Origin: an uncultured Helicobacteraceae bacterium
GTDB taxonomy: Bacteria > Campylobacterota > Campylobacteria > Campylobacterales > Helicobacteraceae
DNA: 40,473 nucleotides
Assembly: GCA_934668765.1 (NCBI GenBank)
Contig: CAKUOH010000020.1
Location: forward strand, 1 to 40,473
Direction: 5' to 3'
Shown: positions 40,253 to 40,473 of the stretch, in pieces
Layout: each line of letters begins with the position of its first letter
Numbering within the stretch: position 1 is the stretch's first letter
Notes under the pieces: model-generated
What the model was told of the DNA's origin: nothing
Databases searched by the model: none
Seen by the model: only the letters and a program-made list of their open reading frames with translations
Position numbers and translations under genes: made by a program

Positions 40253-40473
40253 ATGTCAAGTGCAATCAAACAAGAATCCACCTCTGCTGGTAGGGTGGTA
40301 AATAGCTCTAAAAAAGACATTGATGCTATTTTTGCGAAAAAATATGGGCAAAAATGGCTTGATTACCGCAAAAAATGGGCTGATGCGTCAAATCATATTA
40401 TGCAAGATTTTCCGCTTTTTGTTCGTTTTGAAAATCAATTTAAATGCAATGCTAGGTGTTCTATGTGTGTTCA
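40253..40473 (+). CDS. Radical SAM protein, N-terminal fragment (runs off window)
   Basis: The first 73 codons are present. After a polar N-terminus and a helix (KKYGQKWLDYRKKWADAS) comes FPLFVRFENQFKCNARCSMC, the CX3CX2C site that binds the iron-sulfur cluster of radical SAM enzymes (CNARCSMC). AAGGA (40242-40246) stands seven bases before the ATG. The SPASM-type proteins that act on glycans or peptides often begin this way, but the rest of the gene is needed to say more. Confidence 0.8.
   Translation, partial: MSSAIKQESTSAGRVVNSSKKDIDAIFAKKYGQKWLDYRKKWADASNHIMQDFPLFVRFENQFKCNARCSMCV

Noticed and set aside
1..40473. CRISPR array, tRNA or rRNA genes
   Set aside because: No regularly spaced direct repeats and no tRNA or rRNA signatures were found on reading the intergenic regions.

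Overview
The window looks like chromosome from a non-pylori Helicobacter or a close relative in the Campylobacterota. It is AT-rich and densely packed, and most genes lie on the minus strand in tight, often ATGA-overlapping operons. Two gene strings follow, from memory, the Helicobacter pylori order. One is MBOAT acyltransferase / coaX / lipoprotein / TPR protein / dut / greA / lpxB / coiled-coil / hypA, here at 1-7411. The other is ccmA / csd1 / csd2 / folC / lptE / leuS / small membrane protein / secF / secD / yajC, here at 27051-37639.

Left block (1-7411): the start of an MBOAT-type acyltransferase, hisG, coaX, a lipoprotein plus TPR pair that resembles a BamB/YfgM pair, dut, greA, a Sel1/Hcp-like cysteine-rich protein, lpxB, a coiled-coil protein and the hydrogenase/urease nickel chaperone hypA.

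Arylsulfate sulfotransferase block (7684-16413): a dedicated disulfide pair (DsbL-like CPFC thioredoxin and DsbI-like membrane oxidase), a toxin-antitoxin pair, an atypical response regulator whose C-terminus is encoded by two poly-G runs, an outer-membrane protein, and two paralogous AssT enzymes separated by a second toxin-antitoxin pair. The Dsb pair probably makes the disulfide next to the catalytic histidine of the AssTs.

Middle block (16623-26798): gltS, moaA, mfd, then a zinc operon (znuA, a DUF1007-NicO type metal exporter, znuC, znuB) divergent from a short Fur/Zur-type regulator, with TGCAA/TTGCA half-sites between them.

Cell-envelope block (27051-37639): bactofilin and the two M23-type cell-shape proteins, folC, a conserved unknown with a degenerate GGDEF-like tail, lptE, leuS, secF, secD and yajC.

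Right accessory block (37789-40473): a visibly more AT-rich three-gene operon on the plus strand (HEPN-like protein, unknown protein, SecB-like chaperone). This is the best candidate for an undescribed system and resembles a toxin-antitoxin-chaperone arrangement. It is followed by a mobA remnant cut off at an IS200/IS605-like hairpin, an unrecognised ORF, and the start of a radical SAM gene behind a promoter-like sequence containing a G9 run.

Two themes run through the window. First, small palindromic or GC-rich repeats occur between genes and also inside the reading frames of lpxB, moaA and folC, where they are translated. Second, there are homopolymeric C/G runs of 9-11 bases at four places. 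In addition, a 140-nt element with conserved ends and a covarying hairpin occurs twice, each time at the 3' end of a minus-strand gene (dsbI, moaA). No tRNA, rRNA, CRISPR array or intact insertion sequence was seen.
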